From Luteimonas sp. FCS-9 (GTDB lineage Bacteria > Pseudomonadota > Gammaproteobacteria > Xanthomonadales > Xanthomonadaceae), in assembly GCF_001014645.1 (NCBI RefSeq), contig NZ_LASZ01000028.1:1-41464 (forward strand): a stretch of DNA of 41,464 nucleotides. Direction: 5' to 3'. The notes beneath the pieces are model-generated. The model was not told where the DNA came from, ran no database searches, and was given only the letters and a program-made list of their open reading frames with translations. Numbering within the stretch: the first letter of the stretch is position 1; each line of letters starts with the position of its first letter. Of the stretch, positions 1-10,499 are shown in pieces. The translations under genes and the position numbers were made by a program.

Positions 1-303
1 AGCGTCTCCGACGACACCGCGCGCAAGATCGACGAGGTGGTCCGCGAGATCCTGGACCGGGCCTACGCCCGTACCCGCGAGATCCTGACCGGCAACATCG
101 ACAAGCTGCACGCGATGTCCAAGCTGCTGCTCGAGTACGAGACCATCGACGTGCCGCAGATCGACGCGATCATGGAAGGCCGCGACCCGCCGCCACCGAT
201 GGGCTGGGGCAAGGCCAACCCGCCCGGCGGCGGTGGCGACGACGGCGACATGGGCGGCAAGCGCCCGCTGCAGCCGATCGGTGGCGCAGCGGAGCAGGCC
301 TGA
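1..303 (+). CDS. ftsH: ATP-dependent zinc metalloprotease FtsH, C-terminal end (partial)
   Basis: This is the last 100 codons of a gene that begins before the window; the reading frame is open from base 1 to the TGA at 301-303. FtsH is a membrane-anchored AAA+ zinc protease that degrades membrane and regulatory proteins. The visible part is the end of the peptidase domain and the C-terminal tail: a helix ending in the LLLEYET signature, then DAIMEGRDPPPPMGW, which is typical of gammaproteobacterial FtsH, and a Gly/Asp-rich tail. The ATPase and HExxH motifs lie outside the window. FtsH is held in a complex by HflK and HflC, which are encoded about 6 kb downstream, and folP follows it as in many gammaproteobacteria. 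The identification is firm although only the tail is seen. Confidence 0.93.
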   Translation, partial: SVSDDTARKIDEVVREILDRAYARTREILTGNIDKLHAMSKLLLEYETIDVPQIDAIMEGRDPPPPMGWGKANPPGGGGDDGDMGGKRPLQPIGGAAEQA

Positions 304-308
304 GGTCC

Positions 309-434
309 GGGCATCGGGCATCGGGCATCGACAGGGCGGCATCCGGGCGACCGGGTGCCGTTCTGCGTTTGGGGTGATCGCCACGATGCTGGACGTCCGA
401 TAATCGAATCCCCGATCCCGATTCCCGAATCCCC
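309..434. repeat. Short simple-sequence repeats between ftsH and folP
   Basis: Bases 309-329 hold three head-to-tail copies of the heptamer GGGCATC. Bases 405-434, ending at the folP start codon, hold imperfect copies of a CGATTCC/CGAATCC unit. Such degenerate heptamer strings are common in Xanthomonadaceae spacers (recollection, not checked). No terminator with a T-run is visible here. The second string occupies the place where a folP ribosome-binding site would be, and no strong Shine-Dalgarno sequence is seen. Confidence 0.5.
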
Positions 435-1334
435 ATGTTCGACACCGCTCCCCAGCTCGACTGCAACGGCCGCGTCCTGCGGCTCGACCGCCCGCGGGTC
501 ATGGGCATCGTCAACGTCACGCCCGATTCGTTCTCCGATGGCGGGGCGCATGCGACGACCGAGGCGGCGGTCGCGCATGGCCTGCGGCTGGCGGAGGAGG
601 GCGCCGACGTGCTCGATGTCGGCGGCGAGTCGACCCGGCCCGGCGCCGACGCGGTGCCGGTCGACGAGGAACTGCGGCGGGTGCTGCCGGTCGTCGAGGC
701 GCTGGTCGCGCGCACCGGGCTGCCGGTCAGCATCGACACCTCCAAGCCCGAGGTCATGCGCGCTGCGGTCGAGGCCGGCGCAGGCATGATCAACGACGTC
801 TACGGCCTGCGCCGCGAAGGCGCGCTCGACGCGGCGGCCGCGCTCGGCGTGCCGGTCGTGCTGATGCACATGCTCGGCGAACCGCGCGGCATGCAGGAGG
901 CACCCGCGTACGACGACGTCGTCGCCGACGTGCACCGGTTCCTGGCCGAGCGCATCTTCGCCGCCGAGATGGCCGGCATCGAGCGCCGGCGCATCGTCGT
1001 CGATCCGGGCTTCGGCTTCGGCAAGACGACCGCGCACAACCTCGCGCTGCTCGCGCAGCTCGCGCGCCTGGCCGAGCTCGGTGTGCCGGTGCTGGCCGGC
1101 CTGTCGCGCAAGCGCAGCATCGGCGAGCTGACCGGGCGTGACGTGCCGGCCGAGCGCGTCGCCGGGTCGGTCGCCGCGCATCTGATCGCCGCCCAGAACG
1201 GCGCACGCCTGCTGCGCGTGCACGACGTCGCGGCCACCGTCGATGCGCTGAAGGTCTGGCGCGCAGTGGATGCGGTGCCCCGGCCGCGCGTCGCTGCCGG
1301 CGCGCCGGCGATCCAGTGGCCCGACGACGCCTGA
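435..1334 (+). CDS. folP: Dihydropteroate synthase
   Basis: A 299-residue cytoplasmic enzyme that joins p-aminobenzoate to 6-hydroxymethyl-7,8-dihydropterin diphosphate to make dihydropteroate in folate synthesis; it is the sulfonamide target. The two family signatures are present: GIVNVTPDSFSDGG at residues 24-37, which binds pterin and diphosphate, and DVGGESTRPGA at about 61-71. A later GLSRKRSIGELTGR segment matches the phosphate/sulfonamide-binding SRK region. Length and TIM-barrel order fit the family. The ATG at 435 fits the usual N-terminus; no strong ribosome-binding site is visible because the spacer is a simple repeat. In many relatives glmM follows ftsH-folP, but here a symporter follows instead. 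Confidence 0.95.
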   Translation: MFDTAPQLDCNGRVLRLDRPRVMGIVNVTPDSFSDGGAHATTEAAVAHGLRLAEEGADVLDVGGESTRPGADAVPVDEELRRVLPVVEALVARTGLPVSIDTSKPEVMRAAVEAGAGMINDVYGLRREGALDAAAALGVPVVLMHMLGEPRGMQEAPAYDDVVADVHRFLAERIFAAEMAGIERRRIVVDPGFGFGKTTAHNLALLAQLARLAELGVPVLAGLSRKRSIGELTGRDVPAERVAGSVAAHLIAAQNGARLLRVHDVAATVDALKVWRAVDAVPRPRVAAGAPAIQWPDDA

Positions 1335-1425
1335 GCGGAAAGAGGTCATCCGGCCGCAATCGCCCGGGTCCCATCCCTTGTAAGCTTCCGCCCCTGTCGC
1401 CGCCGCCCGCGGCAGGGGAGCCCGC

Positions 1426-2913
1426 ATGACCGCAAACACGCCGCTGTACGTCACGTTCGCCGCCTATCTGCTGCTGATGGTCGGGATCGGCTTGTGGGCC
1501 TGGCACCGCACCCGGACCTTCGACGACTACATCCTGGGCGGACGGTCGCTGGGCAGCTACGTGACCGCGCTGTCGGCCGGTGCCTCGGACATGAGCGGCT
1601 GGCTGCTGATGGGCTTGCCGGGGGCGCTGTACCTGACCGGCGTCTCGGAGGCGTGGATCGCCATCGGGCTGACGATCGGCGCATGGTTCAACTGGCGCTA
1701 CGTCGCCGGGCCGCTGCGGCTCTACACCGAGCGCACCCACAATGCACTGACGTTGCCGGACTATTTCACCCACCGCTTCGACGACCGCCGGAAGCTGCTG
1801 CGCGTGCTCGCCGCGCTGGTCATCCTCGTGTTCTTCGCGGTGTATTGCGCGTCGGGCATCGTGGCGGGCGCGCGGCTGTTCGAGAGCGTGTTCGGCATCC
1901 CCTATGCGGAGGCGCTGTGGTGGGGCGCGGCGGCGACGATCCTGTACACGCTGGTCGGCGGCTTCCTGGCGGTCAGCTGGACCGACATGGTGCAGGCGAC
2001 GCTGATGATCTTCGCGCTGCTGCTGGTGCCGACGATCGTCGTCTTCGCCAACGGCGGCATCGGGCCGAGCCTGGCGCTGGTGGAGCAGGTCGATCCGACC
2101 CGGCTGGACTGGGTGGGCGCCGGCGGCATCGTCGCGGTGCTCTCCGCGCTCGCCTGGGGGTTCGGCTACTTCGGCCAGCCGCACATCCTTGCGCGCTTCA
2201 TGGCCGCCGACAGCGTGTCGACGATCCCGCGCGCGCGGCGCATCGGCATGGGCTGGATGATCCTGTGCCTGGTCGGCTCGCTGTCGACCGGATTCTTCGG
2301 GGCGGCCTACTTCGCGGCCAATCCCGGCCTTGCCGGCCCGGTCGACGACAATCCCGAACGCGTGTTCATCGTGCTGGCCGAACTGCTGTTCAATCCCTGG
2401 ATCGCCGGCGTGCTGCTGTCGGCGATCCTCGCCGCGGTGATGAGCACGCTCTCGTGCCAGTTGCTGGTGTGTTCGAGCGCGCTGACCGAAGACTTCTATC
2501 GCGGTTTCCTGCGCCCGGGCGCAGGGCATCGCGAGCTGGTGTGGGTCGGCCGGCTGATGGTCGCGGCGATCGCCCTGCTGGCGATCTGGATCGCACGCGA
2601 TCCCGACAGCCGCGTGCTCGGGCTGGTGGCCTATGCGTGGGCCGGGTTCGGCGCCGCGTTCGGGCCGGTCGTCGTGATGTCGCTGTTCTGGCAACGCATG
2701 ACCCGCAACGGGGCGATCGCCGGCATGCTCGCCGGCGCCTGCACCGTCGTGCTCTGGCGGCTCACCGGCAGCGCGCTCTACGAGATGGTGCCCGGCGTGG
2801 TCGCCTCGGCCGCGGCGATCGTCGTCGTCAGCCTGCTGGGCCGGGCGCCCCCGCAGCACGTCCAGGACACGCATGGGCAGGTGCGGCTGGCGCTGAAGCA
2901 GAGCGGGTACTGA
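1426..2913 (+). CDS. putP: Sodium/proline symporter, PutP-type (SSS family)
   Basis: A 495-residue inner-membrane protein of the sodium:solute symporter family with about 13 hydrophobic segments. The segment GASDMSGWLLMGLPG at residues 52-66 matches PutP of E. coli closely and places Asp55 and Ser57, sodium-site residues in PutP, at the same numbers. Proline uptake driven by sodium is therefore the likely role. The ATG is preceded by AGGGGAG about 7 bases upstream. The gene stands alone between folP and miaA, with a 91-base gap upstream and 69 bases downstream; no putA is in view. Substrate specificity is inferred from motif similarity only, so another SSS substrate cannot be excluded. Confidence 0.88.
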   Translation: MTANTPLYVTFAAYLLLMVGIGLWAWHRTRTFDDYILGGRSLGSYVTALSAGASDMSGWLLMGLPGALYLTGVSEAWIAIGLTIGAWFNWRYVAGPLRLYTERTHNALTLPDYFTHRFDDRRKLLRVLAALVILVFFAVYCASGIVAGARLFESVFGIPYAEALWWGAAATILYTLVGGFLAVSWTDMVQATLMIFALLLVPTIVVFANGGIGPSLALVEQVDPTRLDWVGAGGIVAVLSALAWGFGYFGQPHILARFMAADSVSTIPRARRIGMGWMILCLVGSLSTGFFGAAYFAANPGLAGPVDDNPERVFIVLAELLFNPWIAGVLLSAILAAVMSTLSCQLLVCSSALTEDFYRGFLRPGAGHRELVWVGRLMVAAIALLAIWIARDPDSRVLGLVAYAWAGFGAAFGPVVVMSLFWQRMTRNGAIAGMLAGACTVVLWRLTGSALYEMVPGVVASAAAIVVVSLLGRAPPQHVQDTHGQVRLALKQSGY

Positions 2914-2982
2914 GGCGCTGGACACGATCGCTGCGACATCGGCCCGCGGACGGGACGGAGGGAACGCGATGAGGGGGCGCGC

Positions 2983-3942
2983 ATGACCGACGCGCGACCG
3001 CCCGCGATCGCGCTGATGGGTCCGACCGCGTCGGGCAAGTCGGCGCTGGCGCTGGCGCTGGCCGAGCGGCTGGGCGGGGAGATCGTCAGCGTCGACTCGG
3101 CGCTCGTCTACCGCGGTCTGGACATCGGCGCGGCCAAGCCCGACGCCGCCGAGCGCGCGCGCGTCGCGCACCACATGCTCGACCTGCGCGATCCCTGGCA
3201 GACGTACTCTGCCGCGGAATTCGCCGTCGACGCGCGCCGTGCGGTCGACGACGTGCTGGCGCGCGGGCGCCTGCCGATCCTCGCCGGCGGCACCGGGCTG
3301 TACTTCGCCGCCCTGCTCGAAGGCCTGTCGCCGATGCCGCCGGCCGATCCGGCCACGCGCGCGGCGATCGCCGCGCAGGCCGCCGCGCTCGGCTGGCCGG
3401 CGCTGCACGCGCAGCTCGCGACGGTCGATCCCGAGGCCGCGGCGCGCATCGGCCCGGGCGACCCGCAGCGGATCCAGCGCGCGCTCGAAGTGCATCGCCT
3501 CAGCGGCGTGCCGATCAGCGACTGGCAGCGCCGCCCGCCAGAGGGGCCGCGGTTCCCGGCGCGCGTGCTGCAGCTGGCGATCGCGCCGCCCGAGCGTGCC
3601 GAGCTGCATGCGCGGATCGCCGCGCGCTTCGATGCCATGCTCGCCGCCGGCTTTCTCGACGAGGTGCGCGCGCTGCGCGCGCTGCCGCAGCTGCGCACCC
3701 ATCCCGCGCCGCTCGACCTGCCGGCGATCCGCGCAGTCGGCTACCGGCAGGCATGGGAACACCTGGATGGCCTGACCGACGCGGCGACGATGCGCGAGCG
3801 CGCGATCGCCGCGACCCGGCAGCTGGCCAAGCGGCAGTTCACCTGGCTGCGCGGCCGCCCGGGCCTGCGCTGGTTCGACCCCGTCCGCGACCGCGTCGCG
3901 CTCGAGGCCGCGGTGGACGCGGCGCTGGTGGGCGGGGCATGA
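2983..3942 (+). CDS. miaA: tRNA dimethylallyltransferase
   Basis: A 319-residue cytoplasmic enzyme that adds a dimethylallyl group to N6 of A37 in tRNAs reading UNN codons. The N-terminus carries the P-loop GPTASGKS at residues 13-20, then the [18 protein letters not shown] region that holds the catalytic Asp, the GGTGLYF motif, and AVGYRQ late in the protein, all in family order. An AGGGGG ribosome-binding site lies 7 to 12 bases before the ATG. The gene heads the conserved miaA-hfq-hflX-hflKC cluster. A 183-base spacer separates it from hfq, so hfq may also have its own promoter there, but I see no convincing -35/-10 pair. Confidence 0.95.
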   Translation: MTDARPPAIALMGPTASGKSALALALAERLGGEIVSVDSALVYRGLDIGAAKPDAAERARVAHHMLDLRDPWQTYSAAEFAVDARRAVDDVLARGRLPILAGGTGLYFAALLEGLSPMPPADPATRAAIAAQAAALGWPALHAQLATVDPEAAARIGPGDPQRIQRALEVHRLSGVPISDWQRRPPEGPRFPARVLQLAIAPPERAELHARIAARFDAMLAAGFLDEVRALRALPQLRTHPAPLDLPAIRAVGYRQAWEHLDGLTDAATMRERAIAATRQLAKRQFTWLRGRPGLRWFDPVRDRVALEAAVDAALVGGA

Positions 3943-4125
3943 CGGCCGGGGCGCCCGCATCGGCGGCACGCGGTGCAGGGTCGCGTGACGCGCACCCGCA
4001 GCCATCGCAAGACGGACAATCCCGCACGCGCGACGCGGCGGTTGTGTAACATCGGCGGGTCGCGCCGCGGGGAGTGGCGTCGACGGGCCAGCGCCCGACA
4101 ACAATAACCAAGCTGGGGAAACACC

Positions 4126-4404
4126 ATGTCCAAGGGACAGTCCTTGCAGGATCCTTTCCTGAACGCATTGCGCCGCGAGCGCGTGCCCGTCTCGATTTAC
4201 CTCGTCAACGGCATCAAACTGCAGGGCACGATCGAGTCGTTCGACCAGTTCGTGGTGCTGCTGCGCAACACCGTGAGCCAGATGGTCTACAAGCATGCGA
4301 TCTCGACCGTGGTGCCGGCGCGCAACGTGCGCGTGGCGCCCGGTGGTGGCTTCGTGGAGTCCGCGAACGGTGCGGGCGACGAGGCCGCCGAACAGCCCGA
4401 ATGA
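4126..4404 (+). CDS. hfq: RNA chaperone Hfq
   Basis: A 92-residue Sm-like protein that forms a hexamer and pairs small RNAs with mRNAs. The N-terminus reads [20 protein letters not shown] and the Sm2 motif YKHAIST starts at residue 55, with the YKHA residues that bind U-rich RNA on the proximal face. The core ends near residue 71 and a short Gly/Asn/Glu tail follows, about the usual length for this family. A GGGGAAA ribosome-binding site lies just upstream of the ATG at 4126. The next gene, hflX, begins 20 bases after the stop, so the two are probably cotranscribed. Confidence 0.97.
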   Translation: MSKGQSLQDPFLNALRRERVPVSIYLVNGIKLQGTIESFDQFVVLLRNTVSQMVYKHAISTVVPARNVRVAPGGGFVESANGAGDEAAEQPE

Positions 4405-4424
4405 CCCCAGAGGCCTGACCCCGC

Positions 4425-5744
4425 TTGTTCGAACGCTCCCGCAAGGGCGAAAACGCGCTGCTGATCCAGCCCCACGCGCACGGCCCGGCAGACGAGGGCG
4501 TGCTCGAGGAATTCTCCGAGCTCGCGCGCTCGGCCGGCGCCAACGTCGCCATGGTGATCGCCGCCCGCATCGACCGCCCCAATGCGGCCACGCTGATCGG
4601 CAGCGGCAAGCTGGAGGAGGTCAAGGCGGCCGCCGAGGCCAGCGGCGCCGACCTGATCCTCGTCAACCACCGGCTCTCGCCCGGCCAGGAACGCAACCTC
4701 GAGCGCGCGCTCGAGCGGCGCGTCGTCGACCGCACCGGCCTGATCCTCGACATCTTCGCCCAGCGCGCCCGCAGCCACGAAGGCAAGCTGCAGGTCGAGC
4801 TGGCGCAGCTGCGGCACATGGCCACGCGCCTGGTGCGCGGCTGGACCCACCTGGAGCGCCAGCGCGGCGGCTCGATCGGCCTGCGCGGACCTGGCGAGAC
4901 CCAGCTCGAGACCGACCGCCGCCTGCTGCAGAAGCGCGTCGAGCAGTTGCAGGCGCGGCTGGGCAAGGTCGAGGTGCAGCGCACCCAGATGCGCCGCGCC
5001 CGCGTGCGCAGCGAGCTGCCGCGCGTCGCGTTGGTCGGCTACACCAACGCCGGCAAGTCGACGCTGTTCAACACGCTCAGCGGCGCGGATGCCTACGCGG
5101 CCGACCAGCTGTTCGCCACGCTCGATCCCACGGTCCGCCGGGTCGACCTGTCGGGCGGGGCGATCGTGCTCGCCGACACCGTCGGCTTCGTCCGCGACCT
5201 GCCGCACGAGCTCGTCGCCGCGTTCCGCTCCACGCTGAGCGAGGCGCGCGAGGCCGACCTGCTGCTGCACGTCATCGACGCCGCCGACCCGCTGCGCAAC
5301 GAGCGCATCGCCCAGGTCGACGCGGTGCTCGGCGAGATTGGCGCCGGCGATCTGCCGCAGCTGCTGGTGTTCAACAAGATCGACCGGATCGAGGGCGCGA
5401 CCCCGCGCTACGACGAGGACCCCGCCGCGCTCGCCGACGATGCCGTACGCGAGGCGGTGTGGATCTCCGCGCGCGACGGCCTCGGACTGGACCTGCTGTC
5501 GCAGGCGCTCGCGCGTCGGCTGGGCATGCGCCGCATCGTCGGCGACGTGCTGCTGCCGCACGAGGCCGGCAGGCTGCACGCGCGCCTGCACGCGCTCGAG
5601 GCGGTGCGCGAGGAGGTCGTGGAGTCGGACGGCTGGCGGCTGCGGGTCGACCTCGCGCATGCCGATGCCGCGCGCCTGGCCGCGCAGCCCGACGGCGCGC
5701 CGCTGCGGCCGCTCTTGCCTCCCGACGATCCCGACACCATCTGA
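4425..5744 (+). CDS. hflX: Ribosome-associated GTPase HflX
   Basis: A 439-residue GTPase that binds and splits stalled 70S ribosomes in stress. The N-terminal HflX domain carries the RGPGETQLE motif near residues 154-162. The G domain has G1 GYTNAGKST at 205-213, G3 DTVGFV from 251, and G4 NKID at 317-320. The chosen start is TTG at 4425, which gives MFERSRKGENALLIQPH, the N-terminus expected for this family; no ATG lies nearby upstream in frame after the hfq stop. The use of TTG suggests modest translation. The gene sits between hfq and hflK as in E. coli. Confidence 0.94.
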   Translation: MFERSRKGENALLIQPHAHGPADEGVLEEFSELARSAGANVAMVIAARIDRPNAATLIGSGKLEEVKAAAEASGADLILVNHRLSPGQERNLERALERRVVDRTGLILDIFAQRARSHEGKLQVELAQLRHMATRLVRGWTHLERQRGGSIGLRGPGETQLETDRRLLQKRVEQLQARLGKVEVQRTQMRRARVRSELPRVALVGYTNAGKSTLFNTLSGADAYAADQLFATLDPTVRRVDLSGGAIVLADTVGFVRDLPHELVAAFRSTLSEAREADLLLHVIDAADPLRNERIAQVDAVLGEIGAGDLPQLLVFNKIDRIEGATPRYDEDPAALADDAVREAVWISARDGLGLDLLSQALARRLGMRRIVGDVLLPHEAGRLHARLHALEAVREEVVESDGWRLRVDLAHADAARLAAQPDGAPLRPLLPPDDPDTI

Positions 5745-5892
5745 ATTCCCGACGTCCGGTGCGCTCCCGTTTTTCGGGAAGGCGCCGGGCGCGCCGCACG
5801 GACCGCGCTCGACCTCCCCATCGCCGAATTCCACCGCGCCGGCGCGCCTGTCCCGCCGCTGCGGCCGTGGCCTTCGCGGCCCGGGAGCCGGT

Positions 5893-5898
5893 TAGACT
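5893..5898 (+). promoter_or_regulatory. Possible -10 element upstream of hflK
   Basis: TAGACT lies 55 bases before the chosen hflK start in the 208-base hflX-hflK gap. It matches four of six bases of the sigma-70 -10 consensus. No good -35 is seen at 16-18 bases. The size of the gap supports a separate promoter for hflKC, but the evidence is weak. Confidence 0.3.
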
Positions 5899-5952
5899 AT
5901 GCAACCCCCGCGCCGCCGCCGACGCAGGCTGCGCGCCCAGACTGGAGCAGGC

Positions 5953-7113
5953 ATGGCCTGGAACATTCCCGGCAAGAACAAGGACAACGGGTCGCCGGAC
6001 CGTCGCGGTTCCGGCGGCGGCGACCGCAATCCCTGGCCGCCGCGCCAAAGCGGCGGTGGGCGCGGACGCGGTGGCGGTGCGTTCGATGGCCTGATCGACC
6101 AACTGCGCGGCCTGTTCGGCGGTGGCGGTGGCGGCAACCCGCTGCGCTGGATCGCCGTCGCGCTGGTCGTCATCGTGCTGCTCAACTGCTTCGTGCTGGT
6201 CGGCGAGCAGCAGCGCGGCGTGGTGCTGCGCTTCGGCCAGGCCACGCGCGTCATGGGCCCGGGCCCGAATTTCAAGCTGCCCTGGCCGATCGAGCGCGTG
6301 ACCAAGGTCGACGCGACCACCGTGCAGTCCTACAGCAACACCGTGCCGGTGCTCACCCGCGACGAGAACATCGTCGTCGTCTCGTTCAACGTGCAGTACC
6401 GGGTCGGCAACCCGATCGAGTACCTCTACGGGACCCGCAACGCCCGCGAGATGCTCGAGCAGACGGCGGTCAGCGCGGTCCGCGAGCAGATCGGCCGCGC
6501 CAACCTCGACGCCGCGCTCAACGCGCGCGGTCCGTTGTCGAGCGCCGCGCAGACCTCGCTGCAGGCCTCGCTCGACAGCTACCGCACGGGCCTGGCCGTC
6601 ACCGAGCTCAACCTGCAGGACGCGCGTCCGCCCGAGGAGGTCAAGCCGGCCTTCGACGAGGTCAACAGCGCCCAGCAGATGAACGAGCAGCTGGTCAAGG
6701 AAGCCGGCGCCTACGCCGCCAAGATCGTGCCCGAGGCGCGAGGCGAGGCCGCGCGGATCCGCGCCCAGGCCGAGGGCTACAAGACCGCCGAGATCGCCCG
6801 CGCCACCGGTGACGCGACCCGCTTCTCGCTGCTGGTCGAGGAATACGCCAAGGCGCCCGACGTCACCCGCAAGCGCCTGTGGCTCGAGACGGTGCAGCAG
6901 GTGCTCGCCGAGAACCGCACCGTGGTCGGCGGCGACGGCCGCCAGCTGATCTACGTCCCGATGGCCGGTGGCGGCACGTCGGCCCAGGCCGCGCCGTCGC
7001 TGGTGCCGCCCGAGGTGCTGTCGCCGACCGTCGAGGCGACCCGCGAGCCCGCCCAGGCGCCCGCGCGCGCCTCGCAGCTGCCGCGCCCGCCGCGCGATGG
7101 AGCCTCCCGATGA
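5953..7113 (+). CDS. hflK: FtsH protease modulator HflK (SPFH/band-7 protein)
   Basis: A 386-residue inner-membrane protein that, with HflC, forms the large periplasmic cage around FtsH and limits its access to membrane substrates. A Gly/Pro/Arg-rich cytoplasmic N-terminus (residues 1-62) is followed by one membrane segment at about 64-84 and then the SPFH domain with GEQQRGVVLRFG and GPNFKLPWPIE motifs. The start at 5953 gives MAWNIPGK, the family N-terminus, and has GGAG just upstream; an in-frame ATG at 5899 would add 18 Arg-rich residues and is judged unlikely. The stop overlaps the hflC start (ATGA). The C-terminal tail is Pro/Ala-rich, as is common. Confidence 0.94.
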   Translation: MAWNIPGKNKDNGSPDRRGSGGGDRNPWPPRQSGGGRGRGGGAFDGLIDQLRGLFGGGGGGNPLRWIAVALVVIVLLNCFVLVGEQQRGVVLRFGQATRVMGPGPNFKLPWPIERVTKVDATTVQSYSNTVPVLTRDENIVVVSFNVQYRVGNPIEYLYGTRNAREMLEQTAVSAVREQIGRANLDAALNARGPLSSAAQTSLQASLDSYRTGLAVTELNLQDARPPEEVKPAFDEVNSAQQMNEQLVKEAGAYAAKIVPEARGEAARIRAQAEGYKTAEIARATGDATRFSLLVEEYAKAPDVTRKRLWLETVQQVLAENRTVVGGDGRQLIYVPMAGGGTSAQAAPSLVPPEVLSPTVEATREPAQAPARASQLPRPPRDGASR

Positions 7114-7973
7114 GACTGAACTTCGTCATTCCGCTGCTGATCGTCGTGCTGCTGGGCCTGATGGGCTCGGTGTTCGTGGTCCGAGAGGGCCAGGTCGCGC
7201 TGGTGCTCAACCTCGGCCGCGTGGCCCGCACCGACATCGGTCCCGGCCTGCACTTCAAGGTGCCGCTGATCGAGTCGGCGCGGATCTTCGACCGCCGCTT
7301 CAACGCCAGCGCGTTCTCGCCCGAGCGCTCGCTGACCTCCGAGCGCAAGGACGTGAGCGTCGACTTCGTCGCGATCGTCACCATCAGCGACCCGGCCGCG
7401 TTCTACCGCGCGACCCAGGGCCGCGAGGAGGACGCCAGCCTGCGCCTGGAGCCGATCATCAAGAACTCGTTGCGCAACGAGATCAACGCCAACACGCTGA
7501 CCGAGTTGGTCTCGGGCAACCGCGCGCAGTTCGTCGAGCGGCAGTTGCCGGGCATCAACGAGGCGGCCAAGTCGCTGGGCATGCAGATCGTCGACATCCG
7601 CCTCAAGCAGATCGACCTGCCCACCGACAGCCAGGTCATCGTGCAGGTCTACGACCGCATGCGCGCCGAGCGTCGCGAGGTCGCCACGCGGCTGCGCGCC
7701 GAGGGCGAGGAGCAGGCGCGCGCGATCCGCGGCCAGGCCGACCGCGAGCAGACTGTGCTGCTGGCCGAGGCCGAGCGCGACGCGCAGAAGCTGCGAGGCG
7801 AGGGCGATGCCGAGGCGACCCGCATCTATGGCGAGGCCGCCAACCGCGACCCGGGGTTCTACGCGTTCCAGCGTAGCCTGGAGTCGTATCGCAAGGCGTT
7901 CGAGAAGGGCGACAGCGTGATCGTGCTCGAGCGCAACGACCCGTTCCTGCAGTACCTGCGCAGCGACCGCTGA
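7110..7973 (+). CDS. hflC: FtsH protease modulator HflC (SPFH/band-7 protein)
   Basis: A 287-residue partner of HflK in the FtsH-HflKC complex. One N-terminal membrane segment lies at about residues 4-22, followed by REGQVALVLNLGRV and GPGLHFKVPLIES, the start of the SPFH domain, and a long charged helix rich in Glu, Arg and Ala near residues 185-245. The ATG at 7110 overlaps the hflK stop by four bases, which points to translational coupling. The gene ends in a TGATG overlap with the small DUF2065 gene. Longer upstream readings in this frame only run inside hflK and are not coding. Confidence 0.95.
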   Translation: MRLNFVIPLLIVVLLGLMGSVFVVREGQVALVLNLGRVARTDIGPGLHFKVPLIESARIFDRRFNASAFSPERSLTSERKDVSVDFVAIVTISDPAAFYRATQGREEDASLRLEPIIKNSLRNEINANTLTELVSGNRAQFVERQLPGINEAAKSLGMQIVDIRLKQIDLPTDSQVIVQVYDRMRAERREVATRLRAEGEEQARAIRGQADREQTVLLAEAERDAQKLRGEGDAEATRIYGEAANRDPGFYAFQRSLESYRKAFEKGDSVIVLERNDPFLQYLRSDR

Positions 7974-8164
7974 TGTCGCAGCTGTGGGGCGCGCTGTGCC
8001 TGGTGGCGGTGATCGAGGGCCTGATCCTGTTCGCCGCGCCGGGCCTGTGGAAGCGCACCGCCGAGCAGATGCTCGCGATGCCGACCGCGTCGCTGCGGCG
8101 CATCGGTGGCGTGGTCCTGCTGCTGGGCGTGACCGCGCTGGTGCTGGTGCGCGGCGCGGGCTGA
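7973..8164 (+). CDS. DUF2065 family small membrane protein (YjeT-like)
   Basis: A 63-residue protein with two hydrophobic stretches, at about residues 5-24 and 42-59, separated by a short polar turn. The first segment carries VIEGLILFAAPGLWKR, the signature region of the YjeT/DUF2065 family found between hflC and purA in many proteobacteria. Its function is not known; position and overlap (its ATG shares a base with the hflC stop) suggest a link with the FtsH-HflKC membrane complex, but that is inference from gene order. The stop is followed within about 120 bases by a strong terminator, so it probably ends the hfl operon. Confidence 0.88.
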   Translation: MSQLWGALCLVAVIEGLILFAAPGLWKRTAEQMLAMPTASLRRIGGVVLLLGVTALVLVRGAG

Positions 8165-9748
<1,584 letters not shown>

Positions 9749-9771
9749 TCGAAGCGACGTCCGCGCACGAG

Positions 9772-9797
9772 AAAACCCCGCGCAAGCGGGGTTTTTT
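9772..9797 (+). terminator. Strong intrinsic terminator after purA
   Basis: A 10-bp perfect stem, AAAACCCCGC at 9772-9781 with GCGGGGTTTT at 9786-9795, is closed by a GCAA tetraloop (a GNRA loop) and followed by a run of six T (9792-9797). It lies 23 bases after the purA stop. The next coding sequence starts only three bases after the T-run. Confidence 0.92.
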
Positions 9798-9800
9798 CCG

Positions 9801-10328
9801 ATGCGGCCGCTGAAGTACCTCGGCGGCTATCCGCCGGACGTGCAGGCGCGCGTGCGCGAGCTCATCGCGCACGACCGCCTGTGCGCGCTGCTGGCGGCCA
9901 GGTATCCCGACGCCCATGCGGTACGCAACGACGGCCAGCTGTACGCGTACGTCCAGTCGCTCAAGGATCGCCACATGCGCAAGGCCGCGCCGCTGGGCAA
10001 GGTGGTCTACGACGGCAAGCTGCAGGTGCTCAAACACGCCCTGGGCACCCACACCACGATCTCGCGCGTGCACGGCGGCCGCCTCAAGGCCAGCCGCGAA
10101 ATCCGCATCGCCAGCCTGTTCCGCGATGCGCCCGCCGAGTTCCTGAAGATGATCGTCGTGCACGAGCTGGCCCATATGAAGGAGGCCGAGCACAACAAGG
10201 CCTTCTACCAGCTGTGCACGCACATGGCGCCCGACTACCACCAGCTGGAATTCGACCTGCGGTTGTATCTCACGCAGTTGGATGTCGCGCGGGACGGCGG
10301 CACCTGTGCGGAGCACGCCGCAGGTTGA
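9801..10328 (+). CDS. YgjP-like zinc metallopeptidase
   Basis: A 175-residue protein of the YgjP/WLM-type (DUF45, M48-like) metallopeptidase group. The zinc site is HELAHMKEAEHNKAFY: HExxH plus a third ligand in the EHNKxFY segment that is characteristic of YgjP. The N-terminus MRPLKYLGGYPPDVQARVRELI matches the relatives I recall, which supports the ATG at 9801 even though it falls three bases after the purA terminator T-run and has no ribosome-binding site. The transcript must therefore be leaderless, start inside the terminator, or depend on read-through. The cellular role of this group is poorly defined. Length fits the family. Confidence 0.85.
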   Translation: MRPLKYLGGYPPDVQARVRELIAHDRLCALLAARYPDAHAVRNDGQLYAYVQSLKDRHMRKAAPLGKVVYDGKLQVLKHALGTHTTISRVHGGRLKASREIRIASLFRDAPAEFLKMIVVHELAHMKEAEHNKAFYQLCTHMAPDYHQLEFDLRLYLTQLDVARDGGTCAEHAAG

Positions 10329-10456
10329 CGCCTGGCGGCGTGAGGGCGGCCGTGTCAGGCGACGATGCGCGGGGATTGTCGGCGCTGGCAGCGGTTCTGG
10401 ATGGACTTTCGCACGCGACGACGGGAACTGGCTTTCGTCAGGTTTTCGGCTATGCT

Positions 10457-10475
10457 TGTCCTGTGTTTCAGGACA
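10457..10475. promoter_or_regulatory. Palindromic operator candidate with -10 element before the HTH/nucleotidyltransferase pair
   Basis: TGTCCTG at 10457-10463 and CAGGACA at 10469-10475 form a perfect inverted repeat around TGTTT. TATGCT at 10451-10456, immediately before it, is a fair -10 element, so the palindrome covers the predicted transcription start. The gene 25 bases downstream encodes a winged-helix protein, so autoregulation is likely by analogy with toxin-antitoxin operons. No convincing -35 was found. Confidence 0.55.
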
Positions 10476-10499
10476 GGGGACGGGTTGTCTGGAGTCGCA

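Noticed and set aside
790..4296. A very long minus-strand open frame across folP, the symporter and miaA
   Set aside because: It is a by-product of GC-rich third positions opposite real genes; the product is a low-complexity Arg/Asp/Ala string and the plus-strand genes are certain.
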